A stretch of DNA of 64,000 nt from Clostridia bacterium (lineage in GTDB: Bacteria > Bacillota > Clostridia > Lachnospirales > Lachnospiraceae), in NCBI GenBank assembly GCA_910575625.1, contig CAJTFD010000007.1, positions 1 through 64,000 on the forward strand, given 5' to 3'. Below are positions 1-9,296 of the stretch, one piece after another (position 1 is the stretch's first letter; each line of letters opens with the position of its first letter). Both the position numbers and the translations under genes were made by a program. The notes below the pieces were generated by a model that ran no database searches, had not been told where the DNA came from, and saw only the letters and a list, made by a program, of their open reading frames with translations.

Positions 1-337
<337 letters not shown>

Positions 338-561
338 TATACCTTTATCCCATTTACTGTTTGGGTTGTGTTCTTCAAATAAAAATCTCTTTGATAAGGA
401 TTTTCAGGAACTCATTTATACTTGTGAGATATCTTCCGATATCTCCGTCACAAATGTATGATCGTGTGTTTCGCTGTTCAGTTGTCAATGTGCTTTTATC
501 ATTTCATATCTGTTGCTTTGTCTTTGCTGTTTCTGAGGTGTTCCCCCGTGTCAGCTTAGTT
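338..561 (-). other. 16S rRNA leader
   Basis: This gene-free stretch lies between the rRNA promoter and the 16S 5' end. It contains a perfect hairpin at 426-445 (GAGATATC arms, GGAA loop), likely part of the precursor folding or processing region. Short reading frames here lack ribosome binding sites and look spurious. Confidence 0.6.
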
Positions 562-590
562 ATAATAACACGGGTGGAAATGATTGTCAA
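562..590 (-). promoter_or_regulatory. rRNA operon promoter
   Basis: On the minus strand there is a consensus -35 TTGACA (585-590), a 17-bp spacer and a -10 TATTAT (562-567). Directly upstream (591-623) lie A-tracts resembling an UP element. Strength and position fit the rrn promoter. Confidence 0.8.
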
Positions 591-628
591 CAGGTTTTTT
601 CATTTTTTTTATTTTTCTTTTTCTGCCT

Positions 629-1330
629 TTATACATTGTAGAATATGTTGATGAACACTCTCACAAAAAGATCCGTATCATATAAGAACGTCAGGAACGG
701 ATCCTCCTCGATCGCCTCCATACAGGTCCGGCCGATCGGCGTCTGGCACAGGACTGTCGCAGCCAGTCCTATGATCCACAGAAAGATCAGCCCTTTCGCC
801 AGACCTACGGCCCCTCCGGCGACCCGGTCGATCCCCCGCAGGATGGGCAGGCTGCTCATGATGCCCAACGTCCAGGTCAGGATCTTCATCGCCACAAACG
901 CCAGGACAAATGATACGATAAACCCCACCCCGTTTGTCAGGATGGTCGCCACATAACCCGCCACATAGCCGATGAACGTATCCACAGCCAGCAGCTTATA
1001 GACTTCAGAATTATTATTGGCGATCAGCCCTTTTTTTATGCCTTCCGGCAACGGCAGCTGATCGATCACCGTCATCTGGGCCTCCCGCCCCACTTCTGCG
1101 CCCACGCCCAGCTGGCTCTCCAGCCCTTCGGCGCACCGCTGCTGTATCTCTGTATAAAATCCCGTGTGTTCCTTTATGATGGCGCTGACCGCAGGGTTGA
1201 TCAGCCATACAACACCCACAGACAGTACCAGGAACAACATGGACACCACTTCTTTGATAAATCCCCGGCTGTAACCCACCGCCCCGAAGATCAGCAGCAG
1301 AAGGACTGCCGCACCCCCGATCCACGTCAT
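629..1330 (-). CDS. CvpA family membrane protein
   Basis: This 233-residue protein has the CvpA/colicin V production family pattern. An N-terminal membrane helix is followed by the GYSRGFIKEV segment typical of the family, then three further hydrophobic segments ending near residue 200. The family is membrane-embedded with poorly defined roles (colicin V export in E. coli, envelope functions elsewhere). ATG 1330 is preferred over an upstream TTG (1345), because the ribosome binding site AAAGGAG lies between them, 6 nt before the ATG. It is the last gene before the rRNA promoter and follows the DUF5711-like gene by 22 bp, so the two are probably cotranscribed. Confidence 0.85.
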   Translation of the reverse strand: MTWIGGAAVLLLLIFGAVGYSRGFIKEVVSMLFLVLSVGVVWLINPAVSAIIKEHTGFYTEIQQRCAEGLESQLGVGAEVGREAQMTVIDQLPLPEGIKKGLIANNNSEVYKLLAVDTFIGYVAGYVATILTNGVGFIVSFVLAFVAMKILTWTLGIMSSLPILRGIDRVAGGAVGLAKGLIFLWIIGLAATVLCQTPIGRTCMEAIEEDPFLTFLYDTDLFVRVFINIFYNV

Positions 1331-1352
1331 CTGCACTCCTTTCAAAAACCCA

Positions 1353-2549
1353 TCACTTCAATTTCAGTATCCCGACCGCCCCTTCCAATATGAGGGCGTA
1401 TTTATTCCTGCCTATCTTGAAAAAATCTTCGATCGCGCCTTCCGCGATATTCCCGTTAAATTTCTGCACGCCTCTGGTATCGACCACGCAGACCTGGGAA
1501 TCGTTGTGCATGACGATGACACCCTCGCTCATGCGGATGTCCGTGTAGGGGATGCTGAGGTCTTTTTTGAATCTCTCTTTTCCTTTTGTATCATAGACCT
1601 GCATTGTGTACATCTGGTCTTTTCCGCTGTCCTCATATACGATGCCGATGTTCTCCCTGTCATAGAATGTGCTGACGATCTCCTGTTCCACAGACACGTT
1701 GACGATCTCCTTGGGGATCTGTTTTCCCTCGAAGACGCTGAATCCGTCATCCCGGAAGGCCACAGACGTGGACGCGTCCAGATAGACCGTCTGCGGGATC
1801 ACCACCCCTTTGTACTGGTAGCCGCTGACGATGTTGTCGATCTGATTTTTCCCCGCCGTGCCGAAATTGTAATATGCCACGTAGCTGGTGGTCTCACCGC
1901 CGTCCACGAACTGATAAGCTACCATGATCAGCAGCCCGTCTTCCGAGACGGCAATGTCCAGCGGATACCCCGGGTCGTCCACCCGGGTCTGGTTCTCCGC
2001 GATCAGACTGCCCTTTGCATCATAAAAATTGATCCAGGTGTCATCCTCGCCGTCTAGGATCACCGCCACAGCCCCCTGTTTGGACACGCAGACCTTGACG
2101 ATCTTCTTTTCCGTCTGCGCCGTGCCCAGCTGCCCATCCTCATCGAACATGGCCAGGGATGTCCCGCCCTGGTCCGCCACCACGATGGTGGAGCCACACA
2201 CATCCACGATGGGATCTTGCATCTCATAGGGGTAGGTCCAGATCACGGTCCCCTTATAATCCTCCAGGGACGCGCCTTCGCCGTTGTATCTGAACAGGTT
2301 TCCATCCACTTCTATATATTTGGTCGACGCATTCTCCTCCCGGGCGCTGGTGGCCAGGATCTTATAGCCGGTATAGACTTTCCATCTATTATAGATATAG
2401 TTCCCCATGCCGGCCACAGCCACCACGATCAAGAGCAGTATGAGCTTGAGTATCCTCTTCTGCCGCCTCCGCCGGGGGCTCTGTGCCCTGGCCGCCTGCG
2501 CGGCACGCTTCCTGTACCTGCGCACCCATTTTTTTAAAACATTCGCCAT
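1353..2549 (-). CDS. DUF5711-like membrane-anchored beta-propeller protein
   Basis: The protein has 398 residues: a basic cytoplasmic N-terminus rich in Arg and Lys, one transmembrane helix near residues 32-52, and a long extracytoplasmic part of repeated beta-strand blades (patterns such as VVADQGG, AVILDGED, GLLIMVAYQ). This matches Lachnospiraceae proteins grouped as DUF5711; no biochemical function is known. ATG 2549 (MANVLKKW) was chosen because AAGGGA lies just upstream. An ATG at 2570 lacks a binding site, and longer starts would overlap the neighbouring LysM gene. Confidence 0.7.
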   Translation of the reverse strand: MANVLKKWVRRYRKRAAQAARAQSPRRRRQKRILKLILLLIVVAVAGMGNYIYNRWKVYTGYKILATSAREENASTKYIEVDGNLFRYNGEGASLEDYKGTVIWTYPYEMQDPIVDVCGSTIVVADQGGTSLAMFDEDGQLGTAQTEKKIVKVCVSKQGAVAVILDGEDDTWINFYDAKGSLIAENQTRVDDPGYPLDIAVSEDGLLIMVAYQFVDGGETTSYVAYYNFGTAGKNQIDNIVSGYQYKGVVIPQTVYLDASTSVAFRDDGFSVFEGKQIPKEIVNVSVEQEIVSTFYDRENIGIVYEDSGKDQMYTMQVYDTKGKERFKKDLSIPYTDIRMSEGVIVMHNDSQVCVVDTRGVQKFNGNIAEGAIEDFFKIGRNKYALILEGAVGILKLK

Positions 2550-2616
2550 TTTTGCATCCCTTATCCTCATGTACGTTGCTGTCGCTTTTATCTGTCCTTG
2601 ATTATAACACACTCTT

Positions 2617-3861
2617 TTATGGGAGTAAAATGATTTGTCCCGGATAAATGATATCACTGATATCCAGATCATTCAACTTGCAGATATTGCGCACCTGGCT
2701 CGTGTTCCCATAGACGCGCTTGCTGATCTTCGACAGTGTATCGCCGTTCTGCACCACATAGGAGCCGTTGACTGTCAGCGTATTTTCCTGGGAAAGGGCA
2801 TCCCGGGCCTGTCCTTCCTGCGCCTCTGCCGTCCCTGGATCTTCCGTCTGCGCGTCGGCTATCTGCGGTTCCGCAGCCTCCGTCTCCGGCGCGGCCGTCG
2901 GCATGGGCGTCCCTGTCTCCTGGATTTTTTCCTCCTGCTCCTCCTCTTTTCCCTCCGTTCCATCTGCAGGACGCTCCTGTACAGGCTCGTCCTCCAGGGC
3001 GGTCTGCGCGGGGATGGTCGTTTTCGCCTGTCCATCCGACAGCTGGGTCTTCTCTGTCCGACTGACCCGGGCGGATGTCTCCTCCAGCTTCCCGTGATCG
3101 TCCACATACGTCAGGCCCACCACGATGGCCCCGATGACCACGCAGGCGCCCACGGCGTGGAGCAGGGAAAATCCCCCATTTGTCCCTTCCTCCCTGGGCG
3201 GTTTCCCGGATATGATCTTCCTGAAATCCTGGACGGCTTTGTCTTTTACAACATCTTTGCTCTCGATGGGGATATTCTTATTCATCTCGATCATGTATTC
3301 CTGCATGGGCTTATTTTTATCATAATAGAGATAAAATCCTTTCTGCCTGCCCATACACCCATTCTCGTACTGGAAAAAAGCTTCCTCCTTTTCCACCGGT
3401 TCCATCATATACAGCAGTTTGTCATTTCCACCAAAGTAACTCAGATGGGTGCGGTAGAGCACGTCCGTCAGTTCCAGAGCGCACTCCGGCATGATGAAGA
3501 ACCACCCCACTACCTCCTGCTCCGGGAAATACTCTTGTATCTTCTCTTCGGCCTGCTGCCAGATCTCATCCGTGAAAGCGATGTGTTCCGGCGTAACCTC
3601 CATCCCCTGGATCTGGAAGACGCTCCTGATGAAGATGTAGGTTATGCCCGCCGCCCAGTTGGACTGCCCCAGGAGGAGCCCGATCTGCGCATTTGGACAC
3701 TGCTGCGCGATCCGCACCAGGAACGTGTGTGCGTAATCTTCCATGTATATCTTGTGGGCCGGGCTGATCTCACCGATCTGGCGGATATTCCTGGGTATGT
3801 GGAAAAAACCTTCGTTGCCTACCGCCTCTTTTTTTTCTTCTTTATATACGACTTCTATCAT
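2617..3861 (-). CDS. Membrane protein with N-terminal MPN-like region and C-terminal LysM domain
   Basis: This 414-residue protein has three parts. Residues about 25-190 form a globular domain whose strand-helix pattern, with GWFFIMPE at the usual metal-site position, suggests a metal-less MPN/JAB fold; this is inference. A transmembrane helix lies near residues 240-258, followed by a Glu/Pro/Thr-rich linker. The last 45 residues are a clear LysM (YVVQNGDTLSKISKRVYGN), which binds peptidoglycan. The protein is thus cytoplasmic at the N-terminus and wall-bound at the C-terminus. ATG 3861 follows GGAGGGG. It is divergent from yyaC, with about 160 bp between them. Confidence 0.75.
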   Translation of the reverse strand: MIEVVYKEEKKEAVGNEGFFHIPRNIRQIGEISPAHKIYMEDYAHTFLVRIAQQCPNAQIGLLLGQSNWAAGITYIFIRSVFQIQGMEVTPEHIAFTDEIWQQAEEKIQEYFPEQEVVGWFFIMPECALELTDVLYRTHLSYFGGNDKLLYMMEPVEKEEAFFQYENGCMGRQKGFYLYYDKNKPMQEYMIEMNKNIPIESKDVVKDKAVQDFRKIISGKPPREEGTNGGFSLLHAVGACVVIGAIVVGLTYVDDHGKLEETSARVSRTEKTQLSDGQAKTTIPAQTALEDEPVQERPADGTEGKEEEQEEKIQETGTPMPTAAPETEAAEPQIADAQTEDPGTAEAQEGQARDALSQENTLTVNGSYVVQNGDTLSKISKRVYGNTSQVRNICKLNDLDISDIIYPGQIILLP

Positions 3862-4022
3862 CTCATCACCCCTCCAGGGATGAGAGTAACATGATCGGGG
3901 TGCGGAATTTAGCACTTTATAGGCGGGGAGGCGATTTATCGTATGACGATATCCGACAGGAGTTTCCTGGAATACTTTGTGATAAATTGGATAAGATGAA
4001 ACAAGAAGGGAGGAGGATGTTT

Positions 4023-4634
4023 ATGACTTTCTACATCAACACCCGCCTGCGGGATGCCCACACAATGCTGGGGACTTCCCTGAAGAAATGTATCGCTGAC
4101 CACAAAGGAGACTGGACGGAGCTGATCTTCATCTGCATCGGTACGGACCGGATCACCGGGGACAGCCTGGGGCCTTATGTGGGTTATTGCCTGTCCGGAT
4201 GTCCGCGGATCCACGGGCAGATCTACGGCACTTTGGAGAGGCCCATCCATGCCCTGAACCTGGAAAAAGCTATGGAGAAGATCACCCGTCAGCACCCCCA
4301 CGGACTTTATGTGGCTATTGATGCCTCTCTGGGCACAAAAAAACACCTGGGCTTTGTCACCGTGGCAAACGGTGCACTCCACCCAGGTGCAGGTGTACAA
4401 AAGGAGCTGCCTCCCGTGGGACATATCGCCATCACCGGCATCGTCAACGCTTCCGGCTGGATGGAGCATCTGGCCCTCCAGACCACACGGCTTTCCACCG
4501 TCATCACCATGGCCGACATGATCACCCGCGGGATCCTCTACTCTCTCTCCCTGATGGGCTATGAACTGCTGCCAGGCGATCTTTCCCTGCCTTCTCCAAG
4601 ATCCCTGGCCGCTCTCACGGATGGAGGAAACTGA
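4023..4634 (+). CDS. yyaC: Spore protease YyaC
   Basis: The 203-residue product matches the YyaC family, a relative of hydrogenase maturation proteases and the germination protease group, found only in endospore formers. Visible signatures are FICIGTDRITGDSLGP near residues 36-51, VAIDASLG near residue 98, and GIVNASGWMEH near 140. The AGGAGG at 4011-4016 sits directly against ATG 4017 but 6 nt before ATG 4023, so the latter is chosen. It is one of few plus-strand genes here; its end overlaps the convergent HD gene by 20 bp. It implies a sporulating host. Confidence 0.88.
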   Translation: MTFYINTRLRDAHTMLGTSLKKCIADHKGDWTELIFICIGTDRITGDSLGPYVGYCLSGCPRIHGQIYGTLERPIHALNLEKAMEKITRQHPHGLYVAIDASLGTKKHLGFVTVANGALHPGAGVQKELPPVGHIAITGIVNASGWMEHLALQTTRLSTVITMADMITRGILYSLSLMGYELLPGDLSLPSPRSLAALTDGGN

Positions 4635-5169
4635 TCGAGCGCAGCATCTTCCGATACAGAGGATAACGCCGATAGTACAGCCTGTGCCGGTCGCCGACAG
4701 TCTCACAGAATCCGCAGTATTTGTCCGTCAGACAGATCACGAAACTCTCCGCATGGACAGGCGGGATCACGGTCAACGGCCACATATGCTTTAAGATCAC
4801 ATCCTCCTCCAGGGATGTCAGGGAAAAATGCCGCCGGGCGTTCTCAAGTGCCCGCCGGGGATGCCGCAGCCCATGGAAATGATCCCCGGTCTTTGCCGCA
4901 TGCTCATGCCAGTCATAGAGGAACAGATCATGGAGCATCCCAGCCCTGGCTGCCCGCCGGGCATCCAATCCCAGACGGCGGCAGAGGCGGAAATTATAAT
5001 AGGCCACGTTCAGACAGTGCTGATAGCACGTGGTCGTCCCGTGCTGGATATATTTTTGCATCTCCTGGACCACCGGATGTTCCAGGAGATCTTTGATGCA
5101 TTCGTAAAATTCTTCTCCGGCCTGATCGTCCCGCCTGCGTCCATTTTTACCCATACGGATCTTCCTCAT
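4615..5169 (-). CDS. HD domain phosphohydrolase
   Basis: A 184-residue cytoplasmic protein with an HD-type metal-dependent phosphohydrolase domain. A conserved His appears in the YQHCLNVAYY helix (about residue 50), the HD doublet in GMLHDLFLYD (about 79-88), and further His residues follow (DHFHGLRHP). The substrate is unknown; related small HD proteins in Clostridia are annotated only as phosphohydrolases. It is followed by recR upstream on the same strand with a 1-bp gap, suggesting cotranscription with recR, YbaB and dnaX. Confidence 0.82.
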   Translation of the reverse strand: MRKIRMGKNGRRRDDQAGEEFYECIKDLLEHPVVQEMQKYIQHGTTTCYQHCLNVAYYNFRLCRRLGLDARRAARAGMLHDLFLYDWHEHAAKTGDHFHGLRHPRRALENARRHFSLTSLEEDVILKHMWPLTVIPPVHAESFVICLTDKYCGFCETVGDRHRLYYRRYPLYRKMLRSISFLHP

Positions 5170-5170
5170 C

Positions 5171-5770
5171 TTATAGTTCCACCCTCCCTTCCAAGGCCCT
5201 CAATAATGTCACTTCGTCGATATATTCCAGATCCCCGCCCACCGGCACGCCGCTGGCGATCCGGGTCACTCTTATCCCCGTCGGTTTGATCAGTTTGCTG
5301 ATGTACATAGCGGTCGTCTCCCCCTCCAGACTGGAATTAGTGGCGATGATCACCTCTGAGATCTCCTGGCCTGTGAGCCTCTGCATCAGCTCTTTTAAAC
5401 GGATCTCGTCCGGACCGATGCCCAGCATGGGGGAGATGGCTCCGTGGAGCACATGATACACGCCTTCGTATTTCCCTGTCTTCTCATAGGCGGCCAGATC
5501 CCGGGTGTTCTCCACCACCATGATCTGTTTTGGATCCCGGCGGGGGTTGCTGCAGATGGGACAGAGCTCGTCGTCTGTGAGCGTCCAACAATTTTTACAG
5601 TAGCGCACCTTTTCCCGGGCCCGGGTCATGGACTCTGCCAGCAGCCCCACCTGATCCGCGGGCATGTTCATGATGTGAAAAGCCAGCCGCTGGGCTGACT
5701 TCGCCCCGATGCCGGGAAGGTGGGACAGCTGCTCGATCAGGTTGCTGATGTGACGGCTGTAGTATTCCAT
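5171..5770 (-). CDS. recR: Recombination mediator protein RecR
   Basis: The 199-residue protein is full length for RecR. It has the N-terminal helix-hairpin-helix (LSHLPGIGAKSAQRLAFH), the four-Cys zinc finger (CKNCWTLTDDELCPIC), and the Toprim domain starting IMVVENTRDL. RecR works with RecF/RecO to load RecA at gaps. Its ATG overlaps the stop of the YbaB gene by one base (TGATG), the classic dnaX-ybaB-recR arrangement. Confidence 0.97.
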   Translation of the reverse strand: MEYYSRHISNLIEQLSHLPGIGAKSAQRLAFHIMNMPADQVGLLAESMTRAREKVRYCKNCWTLTDDELCPICSNPRRDPKQIMVVENTRDLAAYEKTGKYEGVYHVLHGAISPMLGIGPDEIRLKELMQRLTGQEISEVIIATNSSLEGETTAMYISKLIKPTGIRVTRIASGVPVGGDLEYIDEVTLLRALEGRVEL

Positions 5771-6120
5771 CAGAAAGGAAATCCTCCGCCCAGTCCGCCG
5801 GTCAGACGGGACATGGCAGCCGCCGTAGTCTCCTCCACCTGGCGCATGGCGTCGTTGATCGCCACCATGATCAGATCCTCCAGCATCTCCACGTCATCCG
5901 GATCCACTGCTTCCTCGGCCAGCTTCACCTTCGTCACCTCGCGCTTGCCGCTGACGGTCACTTCCACGGCGCCGCCTCCGGCTGTGGCTGTAAATTCTTT
6001 TTCCTCCAGCTCTTTCTGGCTCTCTTCCATCTGTTTTTGCATCTTCTGCGCCTGTTTCATCAGGTTGTTCATATTACCGGGCATCCCCATCCCTCCGGGA
6101 AATCCACCTCTTTTTGCCAT
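5770..6120 (-). CDS. YbaB/EbfC family nucleoid-associated protein
   Basis: A 116-residue member of the YbaB/EbfC DNA-binding family. A Gly/Met-rich N-terminus precedes a long helix ([19 protein letters not shown]), then the conserved beta strands ([20 protein letters not shown]) and a helix ([20 protein letters not shown]). Its position between dnaX and recR, with coupled start and stop codons, is the usual genomic context. The family coats DNA as a dimer; its exact role is unsettled. Confidence 0.95.
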   Translation of the reverse strand: MAKRGGFPGGMGMPGNMNNLMKQAQKMQKQMEESQKELEEKEFTATAGGGAVEVTVSGKREVTKVKLAEEAVDPDDVEMLEDLIMVAINDAMRQVEETTAAAMSRLTGGLGGGFPF

Positions 6121-6136
6121 TTTATCGTCCTCCTGG

Positions 6137-7753
6137 TCAATTTTCTATCTCCACATCCATATGGATCTCTTTTTTTATTATATCATCTACGGACAATTCT
6201 GCCAACTCCCCGGACGTACGACTGCCGCTTACGATCATCTGCACCTGTACGGACTTTCCGATCTTCTCTGTGATCAGCGCCTCCAGCTGCTCCTTTCCTT
6301 TCGGATCGTCTATATAACGCTGGGCCACTATGTTGTCCGCCAGCTCCACGTAGAGGATCGGCGCCTCCTCGCTGCCGTTTAGGTCATATTTGGGCACGCT
6401 GCTCTTGAGCATCGGCCTGAACGCCCCGTCCGTTTCCTCTATGATCTGGCTCCACTGCTCCATGACCCTTTTGAGATCCTCCGGTTCTGCCCGCGGCAGT
6501 CTTGGCGCTCTTGCGGGCTCCTGTGATCTTGCACTCCCCTCTTCCATCTGCCCGTTTGAGGGCTGGGCCTGGGCGGTGCCCGCCGGGTTTACGGGTATGC
6601 CCTGTTCCACCTGTTTTTCCAGGACGCGGATCCGATCCAGCACGGACCCAAGGTCCGTCTCCATGGCCGGGCGGCAGAGCTTGATCAGCGCGATCTCCAC
6701 CAGAACCCTCTTTTGTGCTTCGTATCGTATCCGGTTGGACAATTCCGAGAAGACGCGGATGTAGCGCATCAGGATCTCCGGGGTGATCATCCGGCTCTCC
6801 TCTTCCAAAAGATCCAGCACATGGGAGGAGACATCGATGACTTCCTCCTTTTGCTGGGAGGTCATGACCAACAAAAGGTTGCGCATATACCAGATGAAAT
6901 CATTGACAAACTGCCCCATCTCTTTTCCCTGGCGGATCATCTCCTCCAAAATGTGTATGGACGAGGTCACGTCACTGTCCACCACCCTGCGCAAAAGGTC
7001 GCTGAACACATCGGCGTCCACCGCCCCCAGCACGTCCATGACTTTATCATAAGTCAGCTCTTCCCCCATGTAAAAAGCGATGCACCGATCCAGGAGGCTC
7101 AAGGCATCCCGCATGGAGCCGTCCGCCGCTTTGGCAATGTACCGGACAGCTTTTTCTTCGGCCTGTACGCCTTCTGCGTCAAGGAGTTCCATGAGACGGC
7201 CTGCGATGGTGTCGATGGTGATCCTGCGGAAATCATACCTCTGGCAGCGGGACAAGATCGTGACCGGTATCTTATGGGCCTCCGTGGTCGCCAGGATGAA
7301 GATCACATAAGAAGGAGGTTCCTCCAACGTTTTCAGCAGGGCATTGAAAGCCCCTGCTGACAACATGTGAACCTCATCGATAATGTACACTTTATAACGC
7401 CCCTTGGTGGGACGGTAGGCGACTTCTTCCCGGATCTCACGGATATTGTCCACCCCGTTGTTGGAGGCTGCGTCGATCTCTATGACGTTCATGGACACGC
7501 CCGAGAGGATCTCCCGGCAGGTCTCGCACTGGTTGCAGGGACTGCCGTCCACGGATGCCTCACAGTTCACCGCCCGGGCGAGGATCTTCGCCACGCTGGT
7601 CTTGCCTGTGCCCCGGGTCCCGCAAAACAGGTAGGCATGCCCGACCCGATCGTTCTTTAACTGATTGGTCAGGGTGGTCACGATGTGCTCCTGGCCTTTT
7701 ACATCTGCAAAATTATCCGGTCGGAATTTCCGGTATAGAGCCGTATATCCCAT
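6137..7753 (-). CDS. dnaX: DNA polymerase III subunits gamma/tau
   Basis: The 538-residue protein starts [12 protein letters not shown], the family hallmark, with GGAG 8 nt upstream. It contains the Walker A motif GTRGTGKTS, the zinc-binding cluster [16 protein letters not shown], Walker B IIDEVHML and sensor 1 [12 protein letters not shown]-terminal region beyond about residue 390 corresponds to the tau extension. It is the clamp-loader ATPase. The start lies 2 bp after the pfkA stop, so the two genes are probably cotranscribed. Confidence 0.97.
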   Translation of the reverse strand: MGYTALYRKFRPDNFADVKGQEHIVTTLTNQLKNDRVGHAYLFCGTRGTGKTSVAKILARAVNCEASVDGSPCNQCETCREILSGVSMNVIEIDAASNNGVDNIREIREEVAYRPTKGRYKVYIIDEVHMLSAGAFNALLKTLEEPPSYVIFILATTEAHKIPVTILSRCQRYDFRRITIDTIAGRLMELLDAEGVQAEEKAVRYIAKAADGSMRDALSLLDRCIAFYMGEELTYDKVMDVLGAVDADVFSDLLRRVVDSDVTSSIHILEEMIRQGKEMGQFVNDFIWYMRNLLLVMTSQQKEEVIDVSSHVLDLLEEESRMITPEILMRYIRVFSELSNRIRYEAQKRVLVEIALIKLCRPAMETDLGSVLDRIRVLEKQVEQGIPVNPAGTAQAQPSNGQMEEGSARSQEPARAPRLPRAEPEDLKRVMEQWSQIIEETDGAFRPMLKSSVPKYDLNGSEEAPILYVELADNIVAQRYIDDPKGKEQLEALITEKIGKSVQVQMIVSGSRTSGELAELSVDDIIKKEIHMDVEIEN

Positions 7754-7755
7754 AC

Positions 7756-8853
7756 TTAATCTCCGAAACTGATGCCGATCTGTTTGGCCGCTCTGACAAG
7801 CTGGTCGTCGTCGGACACCATTTTCAGCTTGCCTGCGCACTCTTCCAGAGGGATCGCCTTGATCTTGCCGTTTACGATCCCCACCATGACTCCGTATTCT
7901 TCTTTCATGATGCACTCGGCCGCACCCGCTCCGATCCGTGTGGACAGTACACGGTCATATGGACAAGGGCTGCCCCCGCGCTGTGTGTGCCCCGGCACTG
8001 TGATGCGCACTTCGTTTCCCGTGGCTTTCTCGATCTGATGCGCGATCTTATAGGAGACAGACGGATATTTCTTGGCCCGCTCCGCCAATTTTGCTTTGTA
8101 TTCTTTCTTGGATAATTTGGCGTCTTCCTTGGAGATGGCGCCCTCCGCCACGGCCAGGATCGTAAAACGTTTGCCCGCTTTGCTCCTGCGGTTTACCGCA
8201 TCGACCACTTTCTTGATGTCAAAGGGGATCTCCGGGATCAGGATGATGTCCGCCCCGCCGGCTACCCCTGCATGCAGGGTCAGGCTCCCCACCTTATGGC
8301 CCATGACTTCCACTATGAAGACACGCCCGTGGGATGCTGCTGTGGTATGGATGCAGTCGATGGCATCTGTGGCGATATTTACGGCACTCTGGAAACCAAA
8401 AGTCATGTCCGTCCCCCAGATGTCGTTGTCGATGGTCTTCGGCAGATGGATGATATTCAGTCCCTCTTCCCGAAGGAGGTTGGCTGTCTTCTGGGTGCCG
8501 TTCCCGCCTAAGATCACCAGGCAGTCCAGACACAATTTGTAATATGTCTGCTTCATGGCTCCCACTTTGTCCAGACCTTTTTCATCCGGCACGCGCATCA
8601 GCTTGAATGGCTGCCTGGAAGTCCCCAAGATCGTGCCGCCCTGGGTCAGGATCCCTGAGAAATCCCTGGAGGTCAGCATACGGTACTTGCTGTAGATCAG
8701 CCCCTGGTATCCGTTGTCAAAACCGTATACTTCCAATTCATCGATCGCTCCGCTCAAACCCTTTACAACACCGCGCATGGTGGCGTTGAGCGCTTGGCAG
8801 TCACCGCCGCTGGTCAATAATCCGATTCTTTTCATTTTCTTTTCACATCCCAT
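7756..8853 (-). CDS. pfkA: 6-phosphofructokinase, GGNGT/PKTIDND variant
   Basis: The 365-residue enzyme has the PFK fold: LTSGGDCQALNATMRG at the N-terminus, substrate-binding PKTIDND near residue 145, and VEVMGHKVG. It should phosphorylate fructose 6-phosphate. The usual ATP-enzyme motif GGDGS is GGNGT here and PGTIDND is PKTIDND. Asn replaces the nucleotide-metal Asp, and Lys sits where pyrophosphate-dependent enzymes have it, but the Asp104 of those enzymes is absent. The phosphoryl donor is therefore uncertain. The start may instead be ATG 8835 (MKRIGLL); neither has a strong binding site. A promoter lies at 8890-8918. Confidence 0.9.
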   Translation of the reverse strand: MGCEKKMKRIGLLTSGGDCQALNATMRGVVKGLSGAIDELEVYGFDNGYQGLIYSKYRMLTSRDFSGILTQGGTILGTSRQPFKLMRVPDEKGLDKVGAMKQTYYKLCLDCLVILGGNGTQKTANLLREEGLNIIHLPKTIDNDIWGTDMTFGFQSAVNIATDAIDCIHTTAASHGRVFIVEVMGHKVGSLTLHAGVAGGADIILIPEIPFDIKKVVDAVNRRSKAGKRFTILAVAEGAISKEDAKLSKKEYKAKLAERAKKYPSVSYKIAHQIEKATGNEVRITVPGHTQRGGSPCPYDRVLSTRIGAGAAECIMKEEYGVMVGIVNGKIKAIPLEECAGKLKMVSDDDQLVRAAKQIGISFGD

Positions 8854-8889
8854 CTTTATTTTTTAAAATGAATCGTATTCCTATGGTCT

Positions 8890-8918
8890 ATTATACACAG
8901 ATCTGGGGACGGATACAA
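8890..8918 (-). promoter_or_regulatory. Promoter of pfkA-dnaX
   Basis: The minus strand shows -35 TTGTAT (8913-8918), 17 bp, and -10 TATAAT (8890-8895), placing the start of transcription about 30 nt before pfkA. Confidence 0.7.
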
Positions 8919-8943
8919 TCGGTAAGATCTATATTTTTCACAT

Positions 8944-9162
8944 GGGATATGCCAGGCTCCCACACCGGAGCGCGGCTGCACCAGCAGCCATGTTCCCTCG
9001 GCGCAAAGTGCGCATCCCCCGGAGGGTTTTATCGTATAGGGGACGAAGTTTCCTATACGGATTCGCCCGTCAAAAAATCTCGTTTCCCTTGGTGGCTGAT
9101 TTTCCGGACCTCCGCACCTCAAGATATCGCGTCGATACACCATCACATCGGCTACATATCCC
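8944..9162 (-). ncRNA. Candidate structured RNA or leader, unidentified
   Basis: No convincing protein gene lies here. On the minus strand the ends can pair (GGGATATG at 9155-9162 with CATATCCC at 8944-8951), enclosing perfect hairpins: GGCTGC/GCAGCC at 8974-8989, GCTCC/GGAGC at 8956-8971, and an 8-bp palindrome at 9033-9059. It ends 25 bp before the pfkA -35 box. I could not match it to SRP RNA, 6S, tmRNA, RNase P or a known riboswitch. A 107-codon frame crossing it has no ribosome binding site. Confidence 0.3.
9033..9059. repeat. Palindromic repeat unit CGTATAGG
   Basis: Eight-base arms CGTATAGG and CCTATACG flank an 11-base loop containing GACGAAGT. Parts of the same sequence recur at 9222-9238 and 42313-42341, where CCTATACGATAAAAAAA is identical over 17 bp, so this is a dispersed intergenic repeat. 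Confidence 0.6.
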
Positions 9163-9231
9163 GTACCACAAACCTTCAAATAATTATCTCATCAATGAAA
9201 ATGAACTTTTGGCGCTCTGACCCTATACGAT

Positions 9232-9253
9232 AAAAAAAGCTCCCCGAAGAAGC
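9232..9253 (-). terminator. Terminator after the SecB-like gene
   Basis: On the minus strand a 5-bp stem (GCTTC/GGAGC, one G-U pair) with loop TTCGG is followed by seven T residues. It is the first such signal downstream of the toxin-chaperone module. The short stem makes it moderate. Confidence 0.5.
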
Positions 9254-9296
9254 CGCCGTCTCCGAAAAGCCCATAAAATATTCTCTCTGATCATCT

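Noticed and set aside
2635..3894. 419-codon plus-strand frame opposite the LysM gene
   Set aside because: It is the antisense shadow of a gene with a clear LysM domain, a membrane helix and a ribosome binding site.
6137..7753. Programmed frameshift in dnaX
   Set aside because: I saw no A-rich slippery heptamer followed by a stem in the expected region, so separate gamma and tau forms cannot be claimed.
9100..9140. AGGTCCGGAA resembling the SRP RNA domain IV loop
   Set aside because: The closing stem and the AAGCAGC side of the loop are missing, so it is not an SRP RNA by sequence.
8856..9179. 107-codon frame on the minus strand upstream of pfkA
   Set aside because: No ribosome binding site, Cys/Arg-rich non-natural composition, and it runs across a strong pfkA promoter and hairpins.
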